Assembly (NCBI GenBank): GCA_015059495.1
Contig: SVAI01000001.1
Coordinates: forward strand, 671,811 to 735,810
Reading direction: 5' to 3'
DNA length: 64,000 nucleotides
DNA from: Bacillota bacterium
GTDB taxonomy: Bacteria > Bacillota_I > Bacilli_A > RF39 > UBA660
A model generated the notes under the pieces. The model was not told the origin of the DNA, did not search any database, and worked only from the letters and a program-made list of their open reading frames with translations. Numbering within the stretch: the stretch's first letter is position 1; every line of letters starts with the position of its first letter. Both the position numbers and the translations under genes were made by a program. This document shows positions 47,457-57,327 of this stretch, piece after piece.

Positions 47457-49046
47457 TTATTTTAATTTAATGATGTATCTCTTATCTCTAATAGTTAATT
47501 GTAATTCAATACTTTCAGCATTTTTAATATTACTAGATGTTTCTAGTATAATAGCATCATTAACACTCTTAGGAGTTTTATCTTCAACACCAGCATAATT
47601 ATCTTTACCATTAATTTTATATTTAATAACTCCATAATCACTAAAAAATGATGTTTTAGTTTTTAAATTTTTAAAGTATGTAGCATTATTATCAGGATTA
47701 AAACTTCCATTTAATACTATTAATAAACCATTACTTGATGCATTAACAGCATTCATAGAATCTTTACATTCTTCTTTATAACAGTATTGATATGTATATC
47801 TATAACTATTAGTTATACCAACATTATCAACTTTTAAAGTAGTATTTAATACATTAGATTTATTAAATTTAACTTCTTCCCCTATATTATAATTACCTAC
47901 TACTCCAACAGAAGAAGTAAAACTAGGAGATAAAGTTATTTCCTTATATTTAGGAATAACTTCTTCTTTCTTATATACTAAAGAATCTAGTATCTTAATC
48001 TTATATTTACTCTTAGCTTGATCCTCATTTAATTCATAAGTTAATACATATTCATAAGACTTACCTTGTCCTAATTTTTCACCATAATATGGTATTGCTA
48101 AATCAACAAATTTACCACTTCTATCTAAAGTTGGATATATACAATTATTATTAATATCTAAACAAAAATCTGAGGTACCAATACTTAATAAATCATTAGA
48201 ATTATTAGTAGCAGTAACTTTAACAGCTAAATATATCTTACCATCCATTATTTTATTACCAGCATAATCTAATGTTGATAATGTAGAACCATTAAACTTT
48301 AATGACATCTTTGAATAAGTAAATGATTGATCTACTCTTACAATTCTATTTAATGAAATAATAAACTTACCTAATAAGAATACTACTATTACTCCAGTAA
48401 TAGCACCTAATACTTTAAATACATTCTTATTTTCAATAAAATAATATTTAATTTCTCTAATATATCTATTTAACCATCTCTTAAACTTATAATCTTCATT
48501 AGTAATATTAATTTCTACTTCTTCACTATCTTCTTCATCTAGATTAATTTCTTCTCTAATATCTAAGAAATCACCAGATCTAACATCAAAACCAAATGTT
48601 AATAGTAAATGAATAACTACAACTACAATTTGACTATAAAATAAGATTGAAGTTAAACTTCGAATAATAAGCGAAGTCGATGACTCTAACTCCGAATTAA
48701 CAGCATTAACAAGTAAACCTTTTGAAAACACTGAAAACACTAATACAACAAAATAAAATATAGTTAATAAAAGATAAGGAAAATAATACTTATTCTTCTT
48801 TTTAAATAAAGAAGTTAATAATATATAAAATATAATGATTAAAATACTAGCTATAATCATTAAGAAAGAATAATATATTTCAGGTGCATTATTAATAGTA
48901 GTAACATAACCATCTACTACAAATCTATTAAAGAAATTATTTAAATTATAATACATGAATATTAAATACAATATAGGTATTAATATAATAAAATGTAATA
49001 ATTTAAACTTTTGAATAATAAATGCAAAAGGCTTTCTAATAATCAT
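47457..49046 (-). CDS. Multi-pass membrane protein with extracellular beta-rich domain
   Basis: Four or more N-terminal TM helices, a further TM near residue 215, then a secreted-type domain. Confidence 0.6.
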   Translation of the reverse strand: MIIRKPFAFIIQKFKLLHFIILIPILYLIFMYYNLNNFFNRFVVDGYVTTINNAPEIYYSFLMIIASILIIIFYILLTSLFKKKNKYYFPYLLLTIFYFVVLVFSVFSKGLLVNAVNSELESSTSLIIRSLTSILFYSQIVVVVIHLLLTFGFDVRSGDFLDIREEINLDEEDSEEVEINITNEDYKFKRWLNRYIREIKYYFIENKNVFKVLGAITGVIVVFLLGKFIISLNRIVRVDQSFTYSKMSLKFNGSTLSTLDYAGNKIMDGKIYLAVKVTATNNSNDLLSIGTSDFCLDINNNCIYPTLDRSGKFVDLAIPYYGEKLGQGKSYEYVLTYELNEDQAKSKYKIKILDSLVYKKEEVIPKYKEITLSPSFTSSVGVVGNYNIGEEVKFNKSNVLNTTLKVDNVGITNSYRYTYQYCYKEECKDSMNAVNASSNGLLIVLNGSFNPDNNATYFKNLKTKTSFFSDYGVIKYKINGKDNYAGVEDKTPKSVNDAIILETSSNIKNAESIELQLTIRDKRYIIKLK

Positions 49047-49112
49047 TTTATATTCCCCTATTCTTAAAAATTATTATATCATTTAATTTAAAAATAAAAA
49101 AGGTCTATTGAC

Positions 49113-49412
49113 CTATTTTTTATGAAATAATAATTGTCCTGGTAATAAATAAATAGTATTTTCTCTTAATAATTCTTCTTTAGATATATTAAACTTATCA
49201 CTAACTATATCTAAAGTATCACCTTCAATACTAATATAATAACTATAATCTTTCTTTGGTATTAATAATTCTTGATCTGGATATATATAATCATTTTCAT
49301 CTATACCATTTAACTTCATTAAAAGTATTGGATTAACACCATAAGTTTTAGCTATTGAATAAATACTATCACCAGAACTTATTTTATAAACACTATAACA
49401 TTTATCTAACAT
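49113..49412 (-). CDS. Double LysM-domain protein
   Basis: YKISSGDSIYSIAKTYGVNPILLMKLNGI...LLIPK and second YYISIEGDTLDIVSDKFNISKEELLREN. Confidence 0.88.
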   Translation of the reverse strand: MLDKCYSVYKISSGDSIYSIAKTYGVNPILLMKLNGIDENDYIYPDQELLIPKKDYSYYISIEGDTLDIVSDKFNISKEELLRENTIYLLPGQLLFHKK

Positions 49413-49455
49413 ATAATCACATCCTAATATAAAATATGATTAATATTATTTTATG

Positions 49456-50568
49456 TTAATAAATATATATTACATTATCATTATTAAAGTTCCATTCAAA
49501 ATTAGACATAACTTTAACTTCACCATTAACTTGATCATAATAATATAAAGTATCTCTAACTAAATAATATACATAATTATTAGTTTTATATATTATTTTA
49601 CTAACTGCTAAATTACTAACTAATACATTAGTATTCTTAGTCTTTAATAATAACTTAGTACCCTCTAATACATATTCTTGATCTTCATCATAAGTAAATG
49701 ACATTATATTATTAATTAACTTTAACATACTTATCTTTTCAAATTTATTATTAACTAATATCTTACCATCCCTATTTTCATTACCAATAATATCCATAGT
49801 TCTCTTCTTTATATTTAATTCATATTCGATTTTATTCTTTTTATCAACTAAATATATAGAATCTTTATAAGTACCAAGTACATAACTTTCAAAAGATACA
49901 TCATAATTTAACTTCCATGATTCTTTTGATTTAGTTTTTAAATTAATAACTATTAATTCTTTATAATTATATTGTAAATCATAATTAGGTATAACTAAAT
50001 AATCATTAATTATAGTAGCAAGAGATATATTATAATAATCATTATTAAATAACTTAATATCTCCACTATTATTATTATCAATATATTTAAAACTATTATA
50101 ATTCCATATTAAATAATTTCTATCTAATAAATCATAAGTATTAATATTACCAATCTTATTATATTTTACTTCTCTATTATTTTTATATTCACTTAAATCT
50201 ATATTACTAACTAATCTATAATCTATATTATTACCATCACTAATACATAATACTTTATTATCTTTATTTTTTAAATGATTAATAATACAACTAGTATTAT
50301 CATTTTCTTTAGTTTCAATAGACTTAATTAACTTCTTACCAATATATTTATTATCAAAATTATATTCATATACTTTATCATCTTTACTAATATTTAATGA
50401 ATATCTCTTAGTCTTTCTATTATAAGATTCTACTATTTGATAATTATCTCTCTTATATTTTTTAGTATAATTTTTAGGTATAAAAAAGAATATTATTAAA
50501 AGTATTAATAATATTATAATTAAATATAAACGTATTTCAGGTCTTAATTTAATCTTCTTTTTTACCAT
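49456..50568 (-). CDS. Hypothetical membrane-anchored protein
   Basis: N-terminal TM then beta-rich repeats. Confidence 0.55.
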   Translation of the reverse strand: MVKKKIKLRPEIRLYLIIILLILLIIFFFIPKNYTKKYKRDNYQIVESYNRKTKRYSLNISKDDKVYEYNFDNKYIGKKLIKSIETKENDNTSCIINHLKNKDNKVLCISDGNNIDYRLVSNIDLSEYKNNREVKYNKIGNINTYDLLDRNYLIWNYNSFKYIDNNNSGDIKLFNNDYYNISLATIINDYLVIPNYDLQYNYKELIVINLKTKSKESWKLNYDVSFESYVLGTYKDSIYLVDKKNKIEYELNIKKRTMDIIGNENRDGKILVNNKFEKISMLKLINNIMSFTYDEDQEYVLEGTKLLLKTKNTNVLVSNLAVSKIIYKTNNYVYYLVRDTLYYYDQVNGEVKVMSNFEWNFNNDNVIYIY

Positions 50569-50986
50569 ATTTTTTCTTTTCTTTCATCATATAAGAAGAG
50601 ATATTAGTCTCAATTTCAGGTAAACCCTTCTTAGTAATATTAGAAACAACTACTACTTCTTTGACAGTATCTATAACAATTCTACCCCATAGTAATTCTT
50701 GATGTACTTCTAAATCGTTAAATAAATCTGGAGTAATACTATTTAAATGATATCCCCAAAGTAAACATTTTTGTCCCATGATAATTCTTTTATTAGTAAG
50801 ACATACAACACATGTATCAAAGATATTAGTAAAACTATCATTCTTTTGACCAGCAAAAGCAAATAGAATTATTTCATCTTTATTTAAGTGTTTATCTATT
50901 ACCTCACAGTGTTTTTTAATTCTCCATGCAATACCACCTGGAAACTTACGTCTAAACTCCATAACTTGATTATAAGCAGCACCCAT
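50549..50986 (-). CDS. Hypothetical protein, possible bacterial PH-like domain
   Basis: DEIILFAFAGQKN...CVVCLTNKRIIMGQK pattern resembling bPH domains. Confidence 0.5.
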   Translation of the reverse strand: MGAAYNQVMEFRRKFPGGIAWRIKKHCEVIDKHLNKDEIILFAFAGQKNDSFTNIFDTCVVCLTNKRIIMGQKCLLWGYHLNSITPDLFNDLEVHQELLWGRIVIDTVKEVVVVSNITKKGLPEIETNISSYMMKEKKKYGKKED

Positions 50987-50997
50987 AAAACTACCTC

Positions 50998-52248
50998 CTA
51001 TCTAAGATTTAGTACTAAATATACTACACCTGCTATTATACCCATAGTAAATATAATTGCAAGTATAACCATAACAATATTAAAGAAAGTATTAGATTCC
51101 TTCTTTTCTTCTTCTACTTTAATCTTAATATCTTCTTGTTTTTCAACTTTATTAACTTCTTCTTTTTTAATAATTCTATACTTAGAATGAACCATTTGAT
51201 TCTTATTTAATGCATTTAAATTAATAGATGTTTGAGTCATAGCTAAGTCTAATCTATTCTCAGTCATTTCTTTAGAATGAGAATTCTCTAAAGACTTAAT
51301 AACTTCAACATTAGTTTTATAATTATGCATAATAGTTAATGCATTAACTTCATCAATATTATTCTTAATAATTAAATTCATACTCTCTAAATATAATCCT
51401 GAATTATCTCTTAATCCCTTAGTAATCTTTTTAATATATTCATAATACTTAGAGAATAATGTAGATATTAAAGCACTCTTATCAATATAAACATTATTTA
51501 ATAAGTACACATTACTAGTAGTTAATTCATTATTATAATCATATACAGGGGCTAATTTCTTAAAACTTAAATCTTTATTAACAATAATACTATAAGTATT
51601 AAAGCCTCTTAAACTATTATTAGATATAAAATCAAATAATATCATTTTAATATAATCTGTCTTTAAATTCTCTAATTGTTCATCATTTAACTTAAATAAT
51701 AAACTAATAGATCTAATACCCATTTCAATAGTACTAATAACATCAGCTTCACTATTAACTACATATGTTTTATCTCCAATTGGTAAAGAAAAATAACTCT
51801 TTAACCATGGATTAAGATCAATAGTTCTTTCTTTAATTAGTTTAATAACTTTATTAACTAACATATCTAAACCTATTTGTTGTTCACTTTGATCTTTAAC
51901 ACTAATGTTAACAACTCCACACATATTAGTATCTGTTTCAATTCTATATACTTTAGATGCAGCAATATCAAGTAAATCAGCTATTTCACTATTTATAATA
52001 TCTAAATCATCTCTAGTTTTATCAACTGATGATTTCATAAATGCTTCATACATACTAGGTGCATAATATTCTTCACCAGTTTCGTTATCTACTTTTCTTG
52101 TTTTACTTTCAATTGCTATTTCTTTAGTATTAACTAGTTTATACTTAGAATTATTAATTACTTCAAACTTGATTCTACTCTTTTTAACTATACCATTAAA
52201 GGTATCTACAAGGTAGAATTCTTTACTATTAAAAAATTCTTCATTCAT
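50998..52248 (-). CDS. HipA-like degenerate kinase-fold protein with C-terminal TM
   Basis: ILFDFISNNSLRGFNTYSIIVNKDLSFKKLAPVYDYNN resembles HipA/CtkA catalytic segment; C-terminal TM IVMVILAIIFTMGIIAGVVYLVL. Confidence 0.5.
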   Translation of the reverse strand: MNEEFFNSKEFYLVDTFNGIVKKSRIKFEVINNSKYKLVNTKEIAIESKTRKVDNETGEEYYAPSMYEAFMKSSVDKTRDDLDIINSEIADLLDIAASKVYRIETDTNMCGVVNISVKDQSEQQIGLDMLVNKVIKLIKERTIDLNPWLKSYFSLPIGDKTYVVNSEADVISTIEMGIRSISLLFKLNDEQLENLKTDYIKMILFDFISNNSLRGFNTYSIIVNKDLSFKKLAPVYDYNNELTTSNVYLLNNVYIDKSALISTLFSKYYEYIKKITKGLRDNSGLYLESMNLIIKNNIDEVNALTIMHNYKTNVEVIKSLENSHSKEMTENRLDLAMTQTSINLNALNKNQMVHSKYRIIKKEEVNKVEKQEDIKIKVEEEKKESNTFFNIVMVILAIIFTMGIIAGVVYLVLNLR

Positions 52249-52353
52249 TATTACTCCACCTAATTCTATCTAGTTAATTATATCATAGAATTAATAGTTA
52301 TTTATTAAAAAAATGAAATAATTTATTTTTTTTAATTTTTTTTAAAAAAATAT

Positions 52354-52381
52354 TTGTAATTTCAAATATTTGTGGTATAAT
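52354..52381 (+). promoter_or_regulatory. Promoter of tRNA-Gly
   Basis: TTGTAA-N16-TATAAT with extended -10 (TGGTATAAT). Confidence 0.6.
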
Positions 52382-52401
52382 TTACCTATCAGTTGATTTA
52401 T

Positions 52402-52475
52402 GCGGATGTAGTTCAACGGTAGAACTTCAGCCTTCCAAGCTGATAACGTGGGTTCGGCTCCCATCATCCGCTCCA
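52402..52475 (+). tRNA. tRNA-Gly (TCC), CCA encoded
   Basis: GCGGATG...CATCCGC acceptor stem; anticodon loop CTTCCAA; GGTTCGGCTCC T-arm. Confidence 0.95.
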
Positions 52476-52552
52476 ATTTATAAATAAAAGTTATTCAATT
52501 ATGAATAACTTTTTTTGTTAATATAAGCATAAAAAAGATAACCTAAGTTATC

Positions 52553-53431
52553 TTAATTAGCTGGATGTAATCCTCTAGCTCTACCTTGTTCCATTGAATC
52601 AACTATATCAGTAAATCCGCTAGATAATTCAAAATTAGATATCGGTTGTTCTTGAGCAACATCTTCAACTGATGCAGTTTCTTGAACTGCTTCTTGTTGT
52701 GAATTATCTACTTGTGCAAATTCAGCTGGAAGAGAACCTACAAATACATCAGTTCCTGGAGCAGCATTAACTACTTCATCTTTTACTTCAGTATTTTCTT
52801 TAGTTTCTTCTTTCTTTTCGTATGGTTCTACATCAATTACTTGAATTGGTTCACCAGTTTGAATTTGATTATCTTCTTCAGTATTAACATCAAATGTACT
52901 TGAAACTTCAGAAGTACCATTTTCAAAATTAACACTAACTTGAGGATCAGATACTTGGGTAAATTCTGGTTGTTCTTCCTCTTTATTTTCATCATTATTC
53001 TCAATTACTACATCATTTGAAACTATATCAGTATAATTATCTTCTTTAGTTTGATTAAATAATTCATTTTCTAAATCTTGAGATATTTCTTGTTTTTCTT
53101 CTGTATTAATTTCCATATTAGGTATATCAAAATTCTCTAATGGTTGTTCTTTTTGAACTATTCCGCCCCTAAATTCTTTTAATATATCTTCATATTTAAG
53201 AAATACTCTATTAGTTTCTTCAACAATTTCTTCTTCAGCTTTTTTATTAGCTTCTTCAATTACTTGATCTCTTTTTTGATATACTTGTTTAGAATAATCT
53301 TTTAATCTTTCTAATTCACTATCTAATTCTTTCTTAATATTATTAGCTTTTTCAACTTTAGCCATTTCATCACTAATATAACTATTAATATTATCTGATA
53401 TAGTTTTTAACTTTTCTTCCATAATTATCAT
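52553..53431 (-). CDS. Coiled-coil hypothetical protein with acidic low-complexity region
   Basis: N-terminal coiled coil followed by Glu/Gln/Asn-rich segment. Confidence 0.55.
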   Translation of the reverse strand: MIIMEEKLKTISDNINSYISDEMAKVEKANNIKKELDSELERLKDYSKQVYQKRDQVIEEANKKAEEEIVEETNRVFLKYEDILKEFRGGIVQKEQPLENFDIPNMEINTEEKQEISQDLENELFNQTKEDNYTDIVSNDVVIENNDENKEEEQPEFTQVSDPQVSVNFENGTSEVSSTFDVNTEEDNQIQTGEPIQVIDVEPYEKKEETKENTEVKDEVVNAAPGTDVFVGSLPAEFAQVDNSQQEAVQETASVEDVAQEQPISNFELSSGFTDIVDSMEQGRARGLHPAN

Positions 53432-53522
53432 CTACCCTCTATTATATAAATAGAATACCATATACACATTTTAAAGTCAAATAACCAAAAAAAACAACTT
53501 TACAGTTGTTTTATCTAATTAA

Positions 53523-54251
53523 TTATTTATTAGCATTCTTAACTAACCAATCAAATATCTTATGATCTTTAATTACTTCAGGATGAAATTGTACTCCTAG
53601 AATATATGAATCATTATCGTGATATTCAATTGCTTCAATTATATTATCTTCACTTATAGCACTAACATTAACATAATCAGGTAATCTATTAACCATAGTA
53701 CTATGTAATGATACAACGCTTAACTTATTAGTATTATATATATCATACATAAAAGTATTATCTTTAATATTTATATCATGTTTTGCATTATTAATACTTT
53801 CTTCATCTTTAGTTACGTAATGTAAATGATTATTTAATATACTTTCATCAATTCTTTTTAGATAAGGATTAACTTCTTTATTACTTTGATATACTTCTTC
53901 TAAAGACATATCTATATTATTTTTCTTATCTTCTAAAACATTAAAGAATATACTAATAGCTTGCATACCTAAGCATATGCCTAATACTGGTTTATGATTA
54001 TTAATTGCATCATCTAATACACTAAAGAATTCTCTTCTAACATAAATACCACCTGGCCAAAGATAAGCGTCACATATATCTTTATATATATCCATATTAC
54101 TATCTAATAATCCTATAGGTATTGCTCCACTTTCTCTAATCATTTCTTCATACATTCTTACATATATTGCCTTATCTTGATAAGGATCATTTTCTTCATT
54201 CTTTAAATTATATACTGGTAATATACCAACTACTACTTTATTTTTTATCAT
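53523..54251 (-). CDS. PuuD-like class I glutamine amidotransferase (gamma-glutamyl hydrolase)
   Basis: PVLGICLGMQAIS, SYILGVQFHPEV. Track start 54260 is GTG; ATG at 54251 with GAAGG upstream preferred. Confidence 0.9.
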   Translation of the reverse strand: MIKNKVVVGILPVYNLKNEENDPYQDKAIYVRMYEEMIRESGAIPIGLLDSNMDIYKDICDAYLWPGGIYVRREFFSVLDDAINNHKPVLGICLGMQAISIFFNVLEDKKNNIDMSLEEVYQSNKEVNPYLKRIDESILNNHLHYVTKDEESINNAKHDINIKDNTFMYDIYNTNKLSVVSLHSTMVNRLPDYVNVSAISEDNIIEAIEYHDNDSYILGVQFHPEVIKDHKIFDWLVKNANK

Positions 54252-54256
54252 ATCCT

Positions 54257-54340
54257 TCACTTCCTTATTGTTGCTTTAATATTATCATTAACCCAAATCT
54301 TAGGTTCATCAAAAATAAAGTTATCTAATTCTACTTTCAT
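54257..54340 (-). CDS. Putative 27-aa small protein MKVELDNFIFDEPKIWVNDNIKATIRK
   Basis: RBS TTAGGAGTAATTAT immediately upstream of ATG; ends just before the amidotransferase start. Confidence 0.4.
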   Translation of the reverse strand: MKVELDNFIFDEPKIWVNDNIKATIRK

Positions 54341-54401
54341 ATAATTACTCCTAAATTTATTATAACATACATAATAAAAAAGACATACATCTGTATGTCT
54401 T

Positions 54402-55091
54402 TTATCTTGTCTTAATATTAATTTCACCGATACCAGCATTAACTTTAATATAATTAAATCCATTACCAACTTTACCATCGTCAACGCTTTTACCATTAAT
54501 TTTTGCTTCTCCTATACCTTTATTAAATTCAAAAGTATATTCTTCTTCATCATTGTTTAATTCTATTTTAGCTTCACCAATACCTGTATCAATAATACTA
54601 TTACCAGTTATATTTGATTTAATATCTATTTCTCCAACACCAGTTTTAACAGATAAATCATTCATATCAACATCTTTAATCTTAACTTCACCAACACCAA
54701 GATCAATAACAACTTTATCAAACTTAATATTTTCATTAACAATTAACTTAGCATATTGATTAGATAATTTACCAAATTGTTTTTTTTCATTCTTAATAGT
54801 TAAACTATCATTTTCTTGATTAGTTATAACACCATCAATATTAGTTTCAAAACTAATACCTTCTACTTCACTAGATCTTTCAATAGTTAAATCACATACA
54901 CCTAGTTCTACACTTAAATATGTTGAATTCTTATCAAATACAGCATTAGTTATTTTTTCTTCACTACCAACTAAACCAGTAGCATTTAGTAGAAAATATC
55001 CACCTTGAATAATACCACTAATAATAGCAATAGATAAACAAGCAGCAAACGCAATAGCTAAATACTTAATTACTCTTTGTGCAGGTCTCAT
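54402..55091 (-). CDS. DUF4097-like (adhesin-like beta-helix) membrane protein
   Basis: TM plus repeated 'GVGEVKIKD', 'GVGEIDIKS', 'GIGEAKIEL' strands. Confidence 0.75.
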   Translation of the reverse strand: MRPAQRVIKYLAIAFAACLSIAIISGIIQGGYFLLNATGLVGSEEKITNAVFDKNSTYLSVELGVCDLTIERSSEVEGISFETNIDGVITNQENDSLTIKNEKKQFGKLSNQYAKLIVNENIKFDKVVIDLGVGEVKIKDVDMNDLSVKTGVGEIDIKSNITGNSIIDTGIGEAKIELNNDEEEYTFEFNKGIGEAKINGKSVDDGKVGNGFNYIKVNAGIGEINIKTR

Positions 55092-55747
55092 TTAATTTCA
55101 ACTCCACCAAAGATACATACAGCATTAACTAAAATTGTTGGACCTTTATCAGTGTTTTCTTTAATCTTTTTACCATCAACACCACCAAAGATTGATGTTG
55201 AAGCAACTTTAACATTAACCCCTTCAGGAAAAATAATATCAATACCACCAAAAATTGATGTTGTAGTAATAACTACATCTTTTTTAATCTTAGCATCTCT
55301 TAAATCTAATTTAATACCACCAAAGATTGCATTTAAATTAGTTCCTTTAAATTCATCTGCAACTTTAATATCTTGTCCAGAGAATGTAGCAAATACTTCT
55401 TCACCAACTTTTTCTACTTTGACAAAATCTTTAGAAATACTATTCTTAAATATTAGTGATAAACCAATTCCAATAATAATTACTGGAACAATTAACTTCC
55501 AAATAACATCAAAATCAATAACATTTTGACAAGATAATAGTAATAATACACCAATAATTAATGTAATAATACTACCAGTCTTTTCCCTATCACTAACAAT
55601 ACCAAATAAACTTGGTACAATAATAAATAATGTCCACCATCCTTTAAAGAATAAATTAACATTAAATAGATTTAGAGCATTACCTGCAAGTATAATTCCA
55701 ACAACAATTAACACTAAACCCCAAACAATATTTTTTCCTTTGTTCAT
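55088..55747 (-). CDS. LiaF-like membrane protein
   Basis: N-terminal TM helices, NAIFGGIKLDLRDAKI, TSIFGGVDI, CIFGGVEIK. Confidence 0.88.
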   Translation of the reverse strand: MNKGKNIVWGLVLIVVGIILAGNALNLFNVNLFFKGWWTLFIIVPSLFGIVSDREKTGSIITLIIGVLLLLSCQNVIDFDVIWKLIVPVIIIGIGLSLIFKNSISKDFVKVEKVGEEVFATFSGQDIKVADEFKGTNLNAIFGGIKLDLRDAKIKKDVVITTTSIFGGIDIIFPEGVNVKVASTSIFGGVDGKKIKENTDKGPTILVNAVCIFGGVEIK

Positions 55748-55828
55748 ATAATCTCTCCTCCTACTAATATAAAAATTATAACATAGTAACTAAAAAAAAT
55801 ATAGATATTACTATCTATATTTAAATAT

Positions 55829-57289
55829 TTATTTATTCATTTTCAATACTCTTCTAACAGTTAAAAAATCTTTATTATATTCTTCTAATGAACCATCATT
55901 TAATACTATTGGAGGAATAAATTGTATCTTCCATCCTCTTTTTATATATTCACTAAATTCTTCTTCATAGTTTATGCAACTAGTAGTAATAGTTTTATCT
56001 ACTACAGTTTCTATTTTATGAAAACCACAACATCTAACCATAAAATCTTTAAATGTCATATCACATATCTTAAATATTTCCATTTCATAATAATTAGCAT
56101 ATAACCTTAAATTATAAAAGAATTCATATAAACAACCATAAGCACTTTCAATTCCAATAGCTAATTCTAATAAGGTTTTATCATAGCATTTACCTTCACT
56201 TTGTAAATCAGATTTCATCTTCCAATCTAGCGCATCATAATTATCATTTTTCAAAAAAAAGCACTTATCATAAAAATTATAATAATAATAAATATCTCCT
56301 AAAGTTAAATAACCATTATCTAGATGTTTTTTAACAATATCAAAAAAATATTTTGGATCTACACTTTCTAAATTAATATCTAATTTCTCTACTATTTTAT
56401 GAAATTCAAATCTAATATTATTATTCTTATGATCATCAACATGAAATAAATGTTTATTTGGTGTTAGATAATAGCTATTACTTATTTTTACATCTTCCAT
56501 AATTCTTTTAGCTGGAATAAATATTTCAAAATTATTAATTGCCTCTATGCATGCGTTACATTCTTCTTCTAATTCCTTAGGTAATCTATTTTGTCCTTTT
56601 AATATCTTAGAACTAAATTCAATATAATCTAATATTGGATACTTATTTGTTAGTATACCTTTTCTTACATTAAAGAATTGTTCAATATTATATAAATATT
56701 CAGCAACCTTATCATCTAAATCAACTGCTAAATAATTCTTTTCTGTAATAAATTCCCTAAAACTATAACTCATCAAACTCTTTTTAGAAAACTCTATATT
56801 TCTATTATGCCAAATATAATCACCCAAAGTCATAGCTAAATCTTTTATATCACATTTAAATTCTAAGTCATCATCTTTATGTATAGATATATATTCAGTT
56901 AATAATTCCATCATTTTATTAAAACCATTATTAGTTATACCTAATTCATTAAAACCTTTTGTACCTTTTTTTAATGCATTATATAAATCATATTTACCAA
57001 ATCTATAATGATCTAATCCACATTCAACATCATAATTATTTAATATAGTACTAGCTGTTTCTCTTTTATCAAAATCTACCCAATAATTAGTAAATTCCAT
57101 TGATTCCTCTTCTTTAGTTAAATGAAGTGGATTTAATCCATCTAATTCACCGGTTAATTTAGCACATCTATAAGATAAATCTTTAGATAAATAATTAAGT
57201 TTAACTATTCTTGCAGAATCTCTATTTTCTAATTTAACAGTAATATTTTTATAATCATTTAATTCTTTAAAAAAAGGTATCATAAGCAA
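55829..57289 (-). CDS. Hypothetical protein
   Basis: 486-aa ORF on coding strand; no recognised motif. Confidence 0.6.
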   Translation of the reverse strand: MLMIPFFKELNDYKNITVKLENRDSARIVKLNYLSKDLSYRCAKLTGELDGLNPLHLTKEEESMEFTNYWVDFDKRETASTILNNYDVECGLDHYRFGKYDLYNALKKGTKGFNELGITNNGFNKMMELLTEYISIHKDDDLEFKCDIKDLAMTLGDYIWHNRNIEFSKKSLMSYSFREFITEKNYLAVDLDDKVAEYLYNIEQFFNVRKGILTNKYPILDYIEFSSKILKGQNRLPKELEEECNACIEAINNFEIFIPAKRIMEDVKISNSYYLTPNKHLFHVDDHKNNNIRFEFHKIVEKLDINLESVDPKYFFDIVKKHLDNGYLTLGDIYYYYNFYDKCFFLKNDNYDALDWKMKSDLQSEGKCYDKTLLELAIGIESAYGCLYEFFYNLRLYANYYEMEIFKICDMTFKDFMVRCCGFHKIETVVDKTITTSCINYEEEFSEYIKRGWKIQFIPPIVLNDGSLEEYNKDFLTVRRVLKMNK

Positions 57290-57327
57290 GCCTCCAAATT
57301 TAATTATTTATTATAAATAAAAAAGTA

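Noticed and set aside
55077-55529. 150-aa plus ORF
   Set aside because: Antisense to LiaF-like gene; repeated SIPPKI strings are the complement of IFGGI repeats.
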